Under the pieces are notes generated by a model that saw only the letters and a program-made list of their open reading frames with translations, was not told where the DNA came from and did not search any database. This document shows, piece after piece, positions 1 to 5,454 of a DNA stretch of 8,787 nucleotides. This stretch comes from an uncultured Clostridia bacterium. GTDB taxonomy: Bacteria; Bacillota; Clostridia; Oscillospirales; Ruminococcaceae. The position numbers were made by a program, and so were the translations under genes. Within the stretch, counting starts at the first letter, position 1; each line of letters begins with the position of its first letter. The stretch covers positions 1-8,787 of the forward strand of contig CAMBHV010000039.1 of NCBI GenBank assembly GCA_945867255.1, in the 5' to 3' direction.

Positions 1-630
1 GGTGCAGATATCACGGTGCATAAAAAAGTGCCCGTGCGGGCCGGAATGGGCGGCGGCAGCGCCGATGCAGCAGCGGTACTGGTGGGACTGAACAGGTTAT
101 ATAAAGCAAGGCTGACTGAACAGCAGCTTTGCAGGATCGGTATGCAGGTGGGGGCGGATGTCCCGTTCGCCATTCTTGGAGGTACTGCCCGCGTAACAGG
201 TGTGGGGGATGTGCTGCGGCCGCTGCCAGCCTGCCCCAGATGCTGGTTTGTTGTGTGTATGCCGCCGCAAGGGGTTTCCACGCCGCATGCTTATGCCCGG
301 TTTGATGAACTGGGAACAGATGTCAAAGTGGACGGTGATGCTGCGGAAGCGGCATTGCGCGGCGGCAGTTTGGATGATTTGTGTGCTGTTATGGCAAACG
401 AATTGCAGTTCTCCAGCGAAAGTACGGCCAATGCCCCTATTTGCGCTGCGCTGCGAGCTGCCGGAGCAAAAGCCGCGATGATGACGGGTTCCGGCGCGGC
501 GGTATTTGGCGTGTTTGAAACACGTGCAATGGCGCAAGCCGCCCAGAAGGCCCTGAAGGATGCATGGCCCAATACATGGATACTGCATCCGGTGCGGAGC
601 GGCGCCCATGTATGCAGTGACAGACGGTAA
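1..630 (+). CDS. ispE: 4-diphosphocytidyl-2-C-methyl-D-erythritol kinase, 3' part (5' end outside window)
   Basis: IspE phosphorylates the 2-hydroxyl of CDP-methylerythritol with ATP in the cytoplasmic MEP pathway to isopentenyl diphosphate. The frame is open to the left edge, so the first visible codon is internal; the GTG at 16 is not a real start. Of the 209 visible residues, 11-24 form the GHMP-kinase glycine-rich ATP loop (PVRAGMGGGSADAA). Residues 51-56 (GADVPF) carry Asp53, matching the conserved catalytic Asp of IspE. The C-terminal GHMP motif is the GSGAAVFGVF stretch near 163-172. The family is usually about 280-300 residues, so about 80 N-terminal residues are missing. The gene is G+C-rich like gap. 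It is followed after about 40 bases by a strong terminator, so it is the last gene of its transcript. Family assignment is secure from the paired motifs. Confidence 0.93.
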   Translation, partial: GADITVHKKVPVRAGMGGGSADAAAVLVGLNRLYKARLTEQQLCRIGMQVGADVPFAILGGTARVTGVGDVLRPLPACPRCWFVVCMPPQGVSTPHAYARFDELGTDVKVDGDAAEAALRGGSLDDLCAVMANELQFSSESTANAPICAALRAAGAKAAMMTGSGAAVFGVFETRAMAQAAQKALKDAWPNTWILHPVRSGAHVCSDRR

Positions 631-671
631 TGTATCACTGATACGTTGCAGAATAAAATCCATATCATGTC

Positions 672-705
672 AACACTTCTTTGCGAAAGCAAAGGAGTGT
701 TTTTT
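672..705 (+). terminator. Rho-independent terminator after ispE
   Basis: A 13-pair stem joins 672-684 with 689-701, with a single T·G wobble (678/695), around a GAAA tetraloop at 685-688. Six T follow at 700-705. It lies about 40 bases past the ispE stop and should end the ispE transcript. Confidence 0.9.
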
Positions 706-948
706 ATGTTTGCGCTTATTTCTCTTATCAGGGTGCGCAGGCGCAACGCCGATTGCACGCTGCACATACTGCACGATGCCTTGTTACGCTTTTCTGGCTC
801 GTTTTGTGTCCTTGGCACAGGTGTATACCGGTATATTTTATATGTGAATTCTGGGGGATTTTAGAAAAGCTTATTATTGAAACGAGATGTGCAGAACCCC
901 ACGCCGCTCAAATACGGAAAATTGTCTTCTGCGCAGGCAACCCGGTAA

Positions 949-1113
949 GATGCCAAAGCCACTGCCCGCGAGAACTTTGCCTTCATTGAAAGGATAGTGG
1001 CTTGTGCTATGGAACAGGCCGGATGCCCGCAAGAGGTGGGCGAGCATGTGATGAATGTAGTAATTTCATGCAAAGTTGTACAGTGGGTTTACGTTGCCCG
1101 CAGGTATGTATGA
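949..1113 (+). pseudogene. Possible decayed fragment resembling an anti-sigma/ATP-binding (RsbW/SpoIIAB-type) N-terminal region
   Basis: Between an in-frame TAA at 946-948 and TGA at 1111-1113 the frame reads about 54 residues, including RENFAFIERIVACAMEQAGC and then PQEVGEHVMNVVIS. The pattern of a Phe-containing helix, a Gly/Cys-Pro turn, a charged helix and a VV-S step recalls the start of RsbW/SpoIIAB-type histidine-kinase-fold proteins, where the next residues should be the E-A-x-x-N ATP-binding motif. That motif is absent here (CKVVQWV instead). There is no start codon with a ribosome binding site, and upstream the frame is stopped. If real, it is a dead remnant, perhaps frameshifted. 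It could equally be chance; the call rests on pattern memory, not on an alignment. Confidence 0.15.
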
Positions 1114-1122
1114 TGTTGTATA
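1094..1122 (+). promoter_or_regulatory. Possible promoter inside the ispE-gap gap
   Basis: TTGCCC (1094-1099) and TGTATA (1117-1122) are separated by 17 bases, giving a moderate sigma-A-like match. A transcript from about 1129 would cover the region with possible long-range pairing and meet the terminator-like hairpins at 1294-1338 and 1371-1394. The -10 is poor, so this is tentative. Confidence 0.25.
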
Positions 1123-1138
1123 TCTTGAAAAAAGAAAA

Positions 1139-1338
1139 GGTTGCGGGCCATAATGGGTTCTGCGCACTGTTTCCTCCGCTGTGGATTCCGACTGCCGTGG
1201 ATAGTAGACACCGGCATAAATTATTCGCAGAGGAAGAAAGGCGATAAGTTCGATATTTCAGATATGGCTCTTCACCTGGGTGGATGGCAAGGCCTGTGTG
1301 CCTGATGGGAACCACGCGCAAACTGCACATAGTTTTTT
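1139..1338 (+). ncRNA. Possible structured non-coding RNA upstream of gap
   Basis: Nested pairings can be drawn by eye: 1141-1145 with 1317-1321 (TTGCG/CGCAA), 1156-1160 with 1309-1313 (GGTTC/GAACC), 1162-1167 with 1296-1301 (GCGCAC/GTGTGC) and an inner hairpin 1171-1179 with 1227-1235 (8 of 9 pairs). The closing pairings compete with a hairpin at 1294-1301/1325-1332 that precedes six T. The size of about 200 bases would suit a small RNA of the 6S class, but I recognise no family motif. Helices of 5-6 pairs arise by chance in 200 bases, so this is a weak call. Confidence 0.2.
1294..1338 (+). terminator. Weak terminator-like hairpin with T-run
   Basis: CTGTGTGC (1294-1301) pairs with GCACATAG (1325-1332) through one wobble, across a long 23-base loop, directly followed by six T (1333-1338). 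The long loop makes it a poor terminator. It may be the 3' end of a transcript from the gene-poor region. Confidence 0.3.
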
Positions 1339-1370
1339 GCGGGAAACGACGGATAGTTGCGAAAACGCCG

Positions 1371-1394
1371 AAAGTGCAGAAGAAAGCGCTTTTT
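1371..1394 (+). terminator. Possible terminator just before the gap promoter
   Basis: AAAGTGC (1371-1377) pairs with GCGCTTT (1386-1392), including one T·G pair, around an 8-base A-rich loop. Five T follow at 1390-1394. It lies 26 bases upstream of the gap -35 box, where it would insulate gap from upstream transcription. The stem is short, so strength is uncertain. Confidence 0.4.
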
Positions 1395-1419
1395 GTGTTA
1401 AAAATTTATCAACCACCCC

Positions 1420-1448
1420 TTGCACACCGCGTATTTTTATATTAGAAT
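1420..1448 (+). promoter_or_regulatory. Sigma-A-type promoter for gap
   Basis: TTGCAC (1420-1425) and TAGAAT (1443-1448) are 17 bases apart, each one mismatch or close to consensus, placing the transcript start near 1455. The leader of about 68 bases contains a strong hairpin (1472-1490) and the ribosome binding site AAGGAGG (1505-1511). A strong constitutive promoter suits a glycolytic gene. Confidence 0.75.
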
Positions 1449-1462
1449 ATGGAAAGACAGGA

Positions 1463-1498
1463 AGGCTTTTGCCGCGGCAAACGGCCGCGGGCTTGCCT
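1463..1498 (+). promoter_or_regulatory. GC-rich stem-loop in the gap 5' leader
   Basis: CCGCGGC (1472-1478) pairs perfectly with GCCGCGG (1484-1490) over a 5-base loop. An outer AGGC/GCCT pair (1463-1466 with 1495-1498) extends it across a small internal loop. It ends 6 bases before the ribosome binding site and has no T-run, so it is not a terminator. Near the 5' end of an abundant mRNA such a stem may protect against decay or tune translation; this role is inferred. Confidence 0.5.
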
Positions 1499-1522
1499 GA
1501 TGATAAGGAGGATGTTTGGATT

Positions 1523-2533
1523 ATGGCAGTAAAAGTTGCAATCAACGGCTTTGGCCGCATCGGTCGTCTGGCGTTCCGTCAGATGTTCGGCGCTGAAGGG
1601 TATGAGATCGTCGCGATCAACGACCTCACCAGCCCCGAGATGCTGGCACACCTGCTGAAATATGACACCGCTCAGGGCCGCTATGATGGCCACACGGTGG
1701 AAGCCGGCGAAGACAATATTGTTGTGGACGGCAAGAAGATCACCATTTACAAAAACCCGAACCCCGCGGAGCTGCCCTGGGGCGAGCTTGGCGTGGACGT
1801 TGTGCTGGAGTGCACCGGCTTCTTCACCAAGAAGGATAAGGCGATGGCTCATATCCAGGCTGGCGCCAAGAAGGTTGTTATTTCTGCACCCGCTGGCAAC
1901 GACCTGAAGACCATCGTGTTCAGCGTGAACGAGAACACCCTGACCAAGGAAGACCAGATCATCTCTGCTGCTTCCTGCACCACAAACTGCCTGGCCCCCA
2001 TGGCGAAGGCGCTGAATGATGCATATCCCATCCAGAGCGGCATTATGACCACGGTGCATGCTTATACCGGCGACCAGATGATTCTGGACGGCCCGCACCG
2101 CAAGGGCGATCTGCGCCGTGCCCGCGCTGGCGCTGCCAACATCGTGCCGAACTCCACCGGTGCCGCCAAGGCAATTGGCCTTGTTATCCCTGAGCTGAAC
2201 GGCAAGCTGATCGGCTCTGCTCAGCGTGTGCCTGTGCCCACCGGTTCTACCACCATCCTGGTGGCTGTTGTGAAGGGCAAAGATGTGACAGTGGATTCCA
2301 TCAATGCTGCCATGAAAGCGGCTTCCTCCGCCAGCTTCGGCTACAACACCGACCCCATCGTTTCCTCTGACGTGATCGGCATCACCTATGGCAGCCTGTT
2401 TGACGCCACCCAGACGATGGTAACCAAGATCGACGACGATACCTATCAGGTGCAGGTTGTGTCTTGGTACGACAACGAGAACAGCTACACCAGCCAGATG
2501 GTGCGCACCATCAAGTATTTCGCAGAACTGTAA
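1523..2533 (+). CDS. gap: Type I glyceraldehyde-3-phosphate dehydrogenase (NAD-dependent)
   Basis: This cytoplasmic glycolytic enzyme oxidises and phosphorylates glyceraldehyde 3-phosphate to 1,3-bisphosphoglycerate, reducing NAD. The 336-residue protein has the usual length. Its N-terminal Rossmann fingerprint is VAINGFGRIGR (5-15), and Asp34 after strand 2 favours NAD over NADP. The catalytic segment SAASCTTNCLAPM spans 148-160 with Cys152 as nucleophile, and His179 (TTVHAYTGDQ) is its partner. The C-terminal WYDNENSY (315-322) is intact. The frame is open further upstream, but the ATG at 1523 is chosen because AAGGAGG lies at 1505-1511 and homologous proteins begin at this point. Codon use is strongly biased to CTG, GGC and ACC, typical of a highly expressed gene. 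It appears to be transcribed alone from the promoter at 1420-1448 and ends at the terminator at 2557-2597. Confidence 0.97.
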   Translation: MAVKVAINGFGRIGRLAFRQMFGAEGYEIVAINDLTSPEMLAHLLKYDTAQGRYDGHTVEAGEDNIVVDGKKITIYKNPNPAELPWGELGVDVVLECTGFFTKKDKAMAHIQAGAKKVVISAPAGNDLKTIVFSVNENTLTKEDQIISAASCTTNCLAPMAKALNDAYPIQSGIMTTVHAYTGDQMILDGPHRKGDLRRARAGAANIVPNSTGAAKAIGLVIPELNGKLIGSAQRVPVPTGSTTILVAVVKGKDVTVDSINAAMKAASSASFGYNTDPIVSSDVIGITYGSLFDATQTMVTKIDDDTYQVQVVSWYDNENSYTSQMVRTIKYFAEL

Positions 2534-2556
2534 TTTGATATTTATGTATATTTTTT

Positions 2557-2597
2557 CTTGGAAGTCAGATTATTCTGGCTTCCAAGTTTTTTGTTTT
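2557..2597 (+). terminator. Rho-independent terminator after gap
   Basis: A 13-pair stem joins 2557-2569 with 2574-2586, with one wobble, around a TTAT loop. It is followed by T6-G-T4 (2587-2597). It begins 23 bases after the gap stop and should end the gap mRNA. Confidence 0.92.
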
Positions 2598-2696
2598 ATG
2601 AAAAAGAAAGATTTAGTGGAGATAGGATGAATTCTGCCATTTTAATCAATGAAATAGTAGCATAAATGATAGACTATTAGATAAGATGCTACATAG

Positions 2697-2735
2697 AAAA
2701 GGCATAGCACCTTTTGAGGGTGCTGTGCCTTTTTT
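2697..2735. terminator. Second strong terminator, possibly bidirectional
   Basis: AAAAGGCATAGCACC (2697-2711) pairs with 2719-2733 over about 15 positions with one wobble, and six T follow (2730-2735). Four A flank the other side, so it could also stop transcripts from the opposite strand. No gene lies between it and the gap terminator 100 bases upstream. It therefore acts as a backup terminator, or closes a lost or unseen small transcript, and insulates the sugar operon from gap. Confidence 0.85.
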
Positions 2736-2771
2736 ATGTTTTCCATTTAAAATTTTAAACATGGCGAAAGC

Positions 2772-2839
2772 TAACTGGTATAGTAACTGGTCTATATATT
2801 ACGTGTGCGTTTTACTGTATTTATAAGAAACTGGTATAG
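2772..2839 (+). promoter_or_regulatory. Three ACTGGTnTA repeats, candidate GntR/HutC operator half-sites
   Basis: TAACTGGTATAG (2772-2783) and TAACTGGTCTAT (2784-2795) are tandem 12-base repeats, and AAACTGGTATAG recurs at 2828-2839. ACTGGTCTA equals the left arm of the NagR/DasR-type operator (ACTGGTCTAGACCA...), bound by the same GntR subfamily as the next gene. The right arms are degenerate, although TATAG (2779-2783) and CTATA (2792-2796) form a dyad across the tandem pair. The TGGTATAG(A/T) cores could also serve as extended -10 boxes, for example TTTACT (2811-2816)-18-TATAGA (2835-2840). Binding by the neighbouring regulator is inferred. Confidence 0.5.
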
Positions 2840-2867
2840 AAGTGGGATGCTTAAAATTTATGCAAAT

Positions 2868-2904
2868 TATACTAATTTATAGAAGTATAACAAAATAATT
2901 TTGT
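2868..2904. promoter_or_regulatory. Two AT-rich inverted repeats upstream of the operon promoter
   Basis: TATACT (2868-2873) is mirrored by AGTATA (2884-2889). Directly next to it ACAAAA-TAA-TTTTGT (2890-2904) is a perfect dyad ending 9 bases before the -35 box. They could be operator sites or an AT-rich upstream promoter element. In such AT-rich DNA some dyads are expected by chance. Confidence 0.35.
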
Positions 2905-2913
2905 ATAAAACGC

Positions 2914-2943
2914 TTGACAAGGGCGAAGACAGAGATATATATT
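2914..2943 (+). promoter_or_regulatory. Sigma-A-type promoter for the sugar operon
   Basis: TTGACA (2914-2919) is a perfect -35 box. The -10 is TATATT (2938-2943, spacer 18) or TATATA (2936-2941, spacer 16). Transcription would start near 2950, leaving a leader of about 47 bases before the ATG at 2997 but almost none before the ATG at 2955. This supports the later start for the regulator. All downstream genes have short spacing, so this is likely the main operon promoter. Confidence 0.75.
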
Positions 2944-2996
2944 AGGTTTAGTAAATGACAGGCGCTGAAAAACTTCCAAAATGTAGGAGGGCGCGT

Positions 2997-3737
2997 ATGC
3001 GAAATGACAGTGATTCTAGGAGGACGGATGCAACGAGACCGGCCTATATTCGCTTAAAGGAGCAGCTTTTAGATCGTATTACAACTCATGAATGGAAACC
3101 TGAAGAGTGTTTGCCCTCAGAACGTGATTTATGCGAGGAATATGATTTGAGCCGCATGACAGTTCGGCAAGCACTGGCAGAACTCGAAAAAGAGGGAATC
3201 ATTAAGCGTGTGCATGGAAAAGGCACGTATGTACAACGTGAAAAACTAACACAGCCCTTGCTGAAGCTGACAAGTTTTTCAGAAGATATGCGTCAGCGTG
3301 GATTTGTACCAGGGGCACAGACATTGGCTCTGGAACGAATCCCTGCTGGTAAGTTGCTGGCCGAGAAGCTTAGAATTGACGTAGGAGATGAGGTTATTCT
3401 CTTAAAAAGGCTCCGGTTAGCAAGCGGAGAGCCAATGGCAATTGAGACGGCATATCTGCCATCTTTACGTTGTGGGGCCATTTATGATCAACTGGCGCAA
3501 AACCAATCCTTATACCAATTAATGCGTACGAAACTTTGTATTGAACTTAGTGGCGCGAAACAAAGTATTGAAGTAACTGGGGTGCAGGGATGGGAAGCAA
3601 AATTACTGCATATCGAGACAAGTGATCTTGTAATGAAAATAGAAAGACAGACATTTGACATTCAAAAAGATCCGGTAGAGTATGTGGTTTCAAAGTACCG
3701 GGCAGATAAGTACAAATTATATATTGAGCTGTTTTGA
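2997..3737 (+). CDS. GntR-family (HutC/UTRA subfamily) transcriptional regulator
   Basis: This is a cytoplasmic DNA-binding protein that should control the sugar operon it heads and respond to a pathway sugar or sugar phosphate. Of 246 residues, about 15-80 form the GntR winged helix-turn-helix, with the signature LPSERDLCEEYDLSRMTVRQ (39-58) and the wing RVHGKGTYV (71-79). Residues 90-245 form a UTRA effector domain with the AIETAYLP motif (148-155) and the usual ending DPVEYVVSKYRADKYKL. The ATG at 2997 is chosen over an in-frame ATG at 2955 because AGGAGG sits at 2985-2990, 6 bases upstream, and the predicted transcript start lies near 2950. Relatives of this subfamily include NagR, FarR, TreR and FrlR; most repress and are released by phosphosugars. 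The specific effector is not readable. It is more A+T-rich than gap. It ends 19 bases before the SIS gene. Confidence 0.9.
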   Translation: MRNDSDSRRTDATRPAYIRLKEQLLDRITTHEWKPEECLPSERDLCEEYDLSRMTVRQALAELEKEGIIKRVHGKGTYVQREKLTQPLLKLTSFSEDMRQRGFVPGAQTLALERIPAGKLLAEKLRIDVGDEVILLKRLRLASGEPMAIETAYLPSLRCGAIYDQLAQNQSLYQLMRTKLCIELSGAKQSIEVTGVQGWEAKLLHIETSDLVMKIERQTFDIQKDPVEYVVSKYRADKYKLYIELF

Positions 3738-3756
3738 AGCGGAGCAGGGAGACTTT

Positions 3757-4503
3757 ATGAGAGAACGAATGAATTTTGCACAGGATTATTATAAAAATAC
3801 GCTAGACATGATACAAAAAATTTATAATACGCAGTTGCGGCAGATGAAAGTAGCAGCTTCTCATATGGCGCAAGCTATCCACGATGGCGGCCTGATTTAT
3901 GTCTTTGGGTGCGGACATTCCCATATGGTGGCGGAGGAACTTTTTTATCGCGCAGGTGGCATCGTACAGGTGTGCCCAATTTTGGACAGTGCGGTGATGC
4001 TGCATGAGGGAGCTGTTAAAAGCAGCAAGGTAGAGCGGATGAGCGGTTTGGCAGAGCCTCTGTTGGAACGATATGACATTGGGCCAAGGGACGTAATGCT
4101 GGTTGTATCAAATTCCGGCATCAACTCCTTTGGTATAGAAATGGCATTAGGGGCTAAACAGAAAGGTTGCTATGTGGTGGCGATTACTTCCAATCAATAT
4201 GGGAAGGTTCCATCTAGGCATGTATCGGGAAAGCATCTAAACGAAATCTGCGACCTTTTTATTGATAACTGTGTGGGAAAAGGTGATGCCTGTGTAACAG
4301 TTTCAGAGGATGGACAACGCGCGGGCCCACTATCATCTTTGAGCGCATTTTTTATCGCAAATACGCTGGTATTGATGGCTTGTGAGGCACGCGTGCGCTG
4401 TGGAGAACAACCGGAAATATTTTGTAGTGGAAATATAGATGGCGCGGATGCGTTAAACGCGAAATACATATTACATTATCGTTCTAGAATTCGACATTTA
4501 TGA
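3757..4503 (+). CDS. SIS-domain phosphosugar-binding protein (UPF0309/sugar isomerase type)
   Basis: SIS proteins bind phosphosugars and act as isomerases, deglycases or etherases; here it probably processes the product of the next gene's kinase. The 248 residues make one SIS fold. After an N-terminal helical part (1-42) comes the first sugar-binding loop GCGHSHM (51-57) with ELFYRAGG (61-68). The conserved LHEGAVKSS (82-90) follows, then the phosphate-binding SNSGINS (118-124) with Ser118, Ser120 and Asn123. These motifs and the length match the UPF0309-type family, whose reaction I do not know. The frame is open upstream into the regulator, but ATG 3757 is preferred because CAGGGAG (3745-3751) lies 5 bases before it; ATG 3769 is an alternative. 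It is single-domain, unlike the longer double-SIS FrlB deglycases. No signal peptide is visible, so it is cytoplasmic. Confidence 0.85.
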   Translation: MRERMNFAQDYYKNTLDMIQKIYNTQLRQMKVAASHMAQAIHDGGLIYVFGCGHSHMVAEELFYRAGGIVQVCPILDSAVMLHEGAVKSSKVERMSGLAEPLLERYDIGPRDVMLVVSNSGINSFGIEMALGAKQKGCYVVAITSNQYGKVPSRHVSGKHLNEICDLFIDNCVGKGDACVTVSEDGQRAGPLSSLSAFFIANTLVLMACEARVRCGEQPEIFCSGNIDGADALNAKYILHYRSRIRHL

Positions 4504-4515
4504 TGGTGACTTAAG

Positions 4516-5433
4516 ATGAGAAAACAAATCGTGGCGGTGGGATTGTATGGGATGTCACTGCTTCTGAACACGGAAAGGTTTCCATATGCAGGTGAAACTA
4601 TATCAGGAGAAATGTTATCACTAGAACCAGGTGGAAAGGGATTTAATCAGGCGGTCAGCGTTGCACGCAATGGCGGCCAGGCAATGTTCATAACCGCAGT
4701 AGGAAACGATATATTCGGGAAACAGTTTTTCGAAATGTGTGAAAAATACGGAATAAATGGGCGTTGTGCATATCTACAGGAAAGTAAAACTGCGGCAGCT
4801 GCTGTCCTTTCAGACGTATGGGGAGAGAGTAGAGTGATTGTGGCACAAGGTGCCTGCAGGGATGTGACAGCGCAATGTTTGAATTTTTGCGACATCCCAC
4901 ACCAGGCGATATGGCTCTTGCAGCATGAGATGCCTGATGAAGTGAATTTGGCTGCGGCGCGTGTGGCAAAACAGACCGATGGAATCGTACTTTTGAACCC
5001 GGCCCCTGCGCGGCCAATTAGAAAAGAGTTAATGCCTCTAATTGATTATCTGATTCCCAATTGGGGAGAAGCGCTGACCATTACCGGTATGGAGGGAGAG
5101 GTAACACCACATCAGGTAGCAGAAAAAATACATACATTCGGTATTGACAATGTTCTGATTACAATGGGTGAACAAGGTGTGTGGGTGTCCCAACAAAAAC
5201 ATCTGGGTTTGCGTATACCTGCATGTAAAGTGCACGTGGAAGACACTACCGGAGCAGGAGATACTTTTTGTGGCGCATTCGCTGCTTGCCTAGCAAAGGG
5301 AGAAACTGTGGAGCAAGCGGCAAGATATGCAAATTGTGCCAGCGGATTGAGTGTTACCCGAAAAGGTGTAATGAGCGCAATTCCATTTGAGTCGGAGGTT
5401 AGACAGTTTATCCTAGAACAGGCGGCGCAATAG
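4516..5433 (+). CDS. PfkB-family sugar kinase, ribokinase-like
   Basis: It transfers the ATP gamma-phosphate to an imported sugar in the cytoplasm. The 305-residue protein aligns by eye with E. coli ribokinase over its whole length. PfkB signature 1 is GGKGFNQA (39-46) with Lys41 and Asn44. NPAPAR (161-166) and PNWGE (181-185) are conserved, and signature 2 DTTGAGDTFCGAF (243-255) holds the catalytic base Asp249. The lid region GETISGE (26-32) is also ribokinase-like. One clear departure: where ribokinase has GSINAD, this protein has GLYGMS (9-14), so the Asn and Asp that grip ribose hydroxyls are replaced by Gly12 and Ser14. A different substrate is therefore plausible, and no rbsK symbol is given. 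It starts 12 bases after the SIS gene with a weak ribosome binding site (GGTGA, 4505-4509), suggesting coupled translation. Confidence 0.88.
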   Translation: MRKQIVAVGLYGMSLLLNTERFPYAGETISGEMLSLEPGGKGFNQAVSVARNGGQAMFITAVGNDIFGKQFFEMCEKYGINGRCAYLQESKTAAAAVLSDVWGESRVIVAQGACRDVTAQCLNFCDIPHQAIWLLQHEMPDEVNLAAARVAKQTDGIVLLNPAPARPIRKELMPLIDYLIPNWGEALTITGMEGEVTPHQVAEKIHTFGIDNVLITMGEQGVWVSQQKHLGLRIPACKVHVEDTTGAGDTFCGAFAACLAKGETVEQAARYANCASGLSVTRKGVMSAIPFESEVRQFILEQAAQ

Positions 5434-5454
5434 AAAGAGAGGAAGGACCAGAAA

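Larger units (their letters stand above)
706..1419. other. Long gene-poor stretch between ispE and gap
   Basis: No reading frame here has a convincing start, ribosome binding site and protein-like composition together. What can be seen is a perfect 12-base palindrome TATACCGGTATA at 824-835, a faint decayed coding trace at 949-1113, possible long-range RNA pairing between 1139 and 1332, and two terminator-like hairpins (1294-1338 and 1371-1394). The overlapping open frames on both strands are short, cysteine- and arginine-rich and look like chance. Degraded genes and/or an RNA gene are the likeliest contents. Confidence 0.5.

Noticed and set aside
97..663. Minus-strand open frame of 188 codons opposite ispE
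   Set aside because: It is the shadow of a G+C-rich gene; ispE motifs on the plus strand are unambiguous.
681..989. Open frame of 102 codons after ispE
   Set aside because: It begins inside the ispE terminator stem, has no ribosome binding site, and its Cys/His/Arg-rich composition looks like a chance frame.
861..1073. Minus-strand open frame of 70 codons
   Set aside because: No ribosome binding site or promoter on that strand and no recognisable domain; overlaps the weak plus-strand coding trace.
1280..1522. In-frame open extension of gap, 81 codons upstream of the chosen start
   Set aside because: It contains the gap promoter, leader hairpin and ribosome binding site, has no resemblance to dehydrogenase sequence, and family members start at the MAVKVAINGFGRIG segment.
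2598..2630. Ten-codon frame starting MKKKDLVEIG after the gap terminator
   Set aside because: No ribosome binding site and its start lies in the T-run of a terminator; too short to support as a leader peptide or gene remnant.
2905..2919. Possible catabolite-repression (cre) site around AAACGCTT
   Set aside because: The central CG and some flanking A/T fit, but the outer TG and CA positions of the cre consensus do not.
2955..2996. Earlier in-frame ATG for the GntR-type regulator
   Set aside because: It has no ribosome binding site and would fall about 5 bases from the predicted transcript start; ATG 2997 has AGGAGG.
4516..5433. Naming the kinase rbsK and the operon a ribose operon
   Set aside because: Ribose-contact residues are changed, no rbsD is visible, and CUT2 transporters serve many sugars, so the label would be unsupported.
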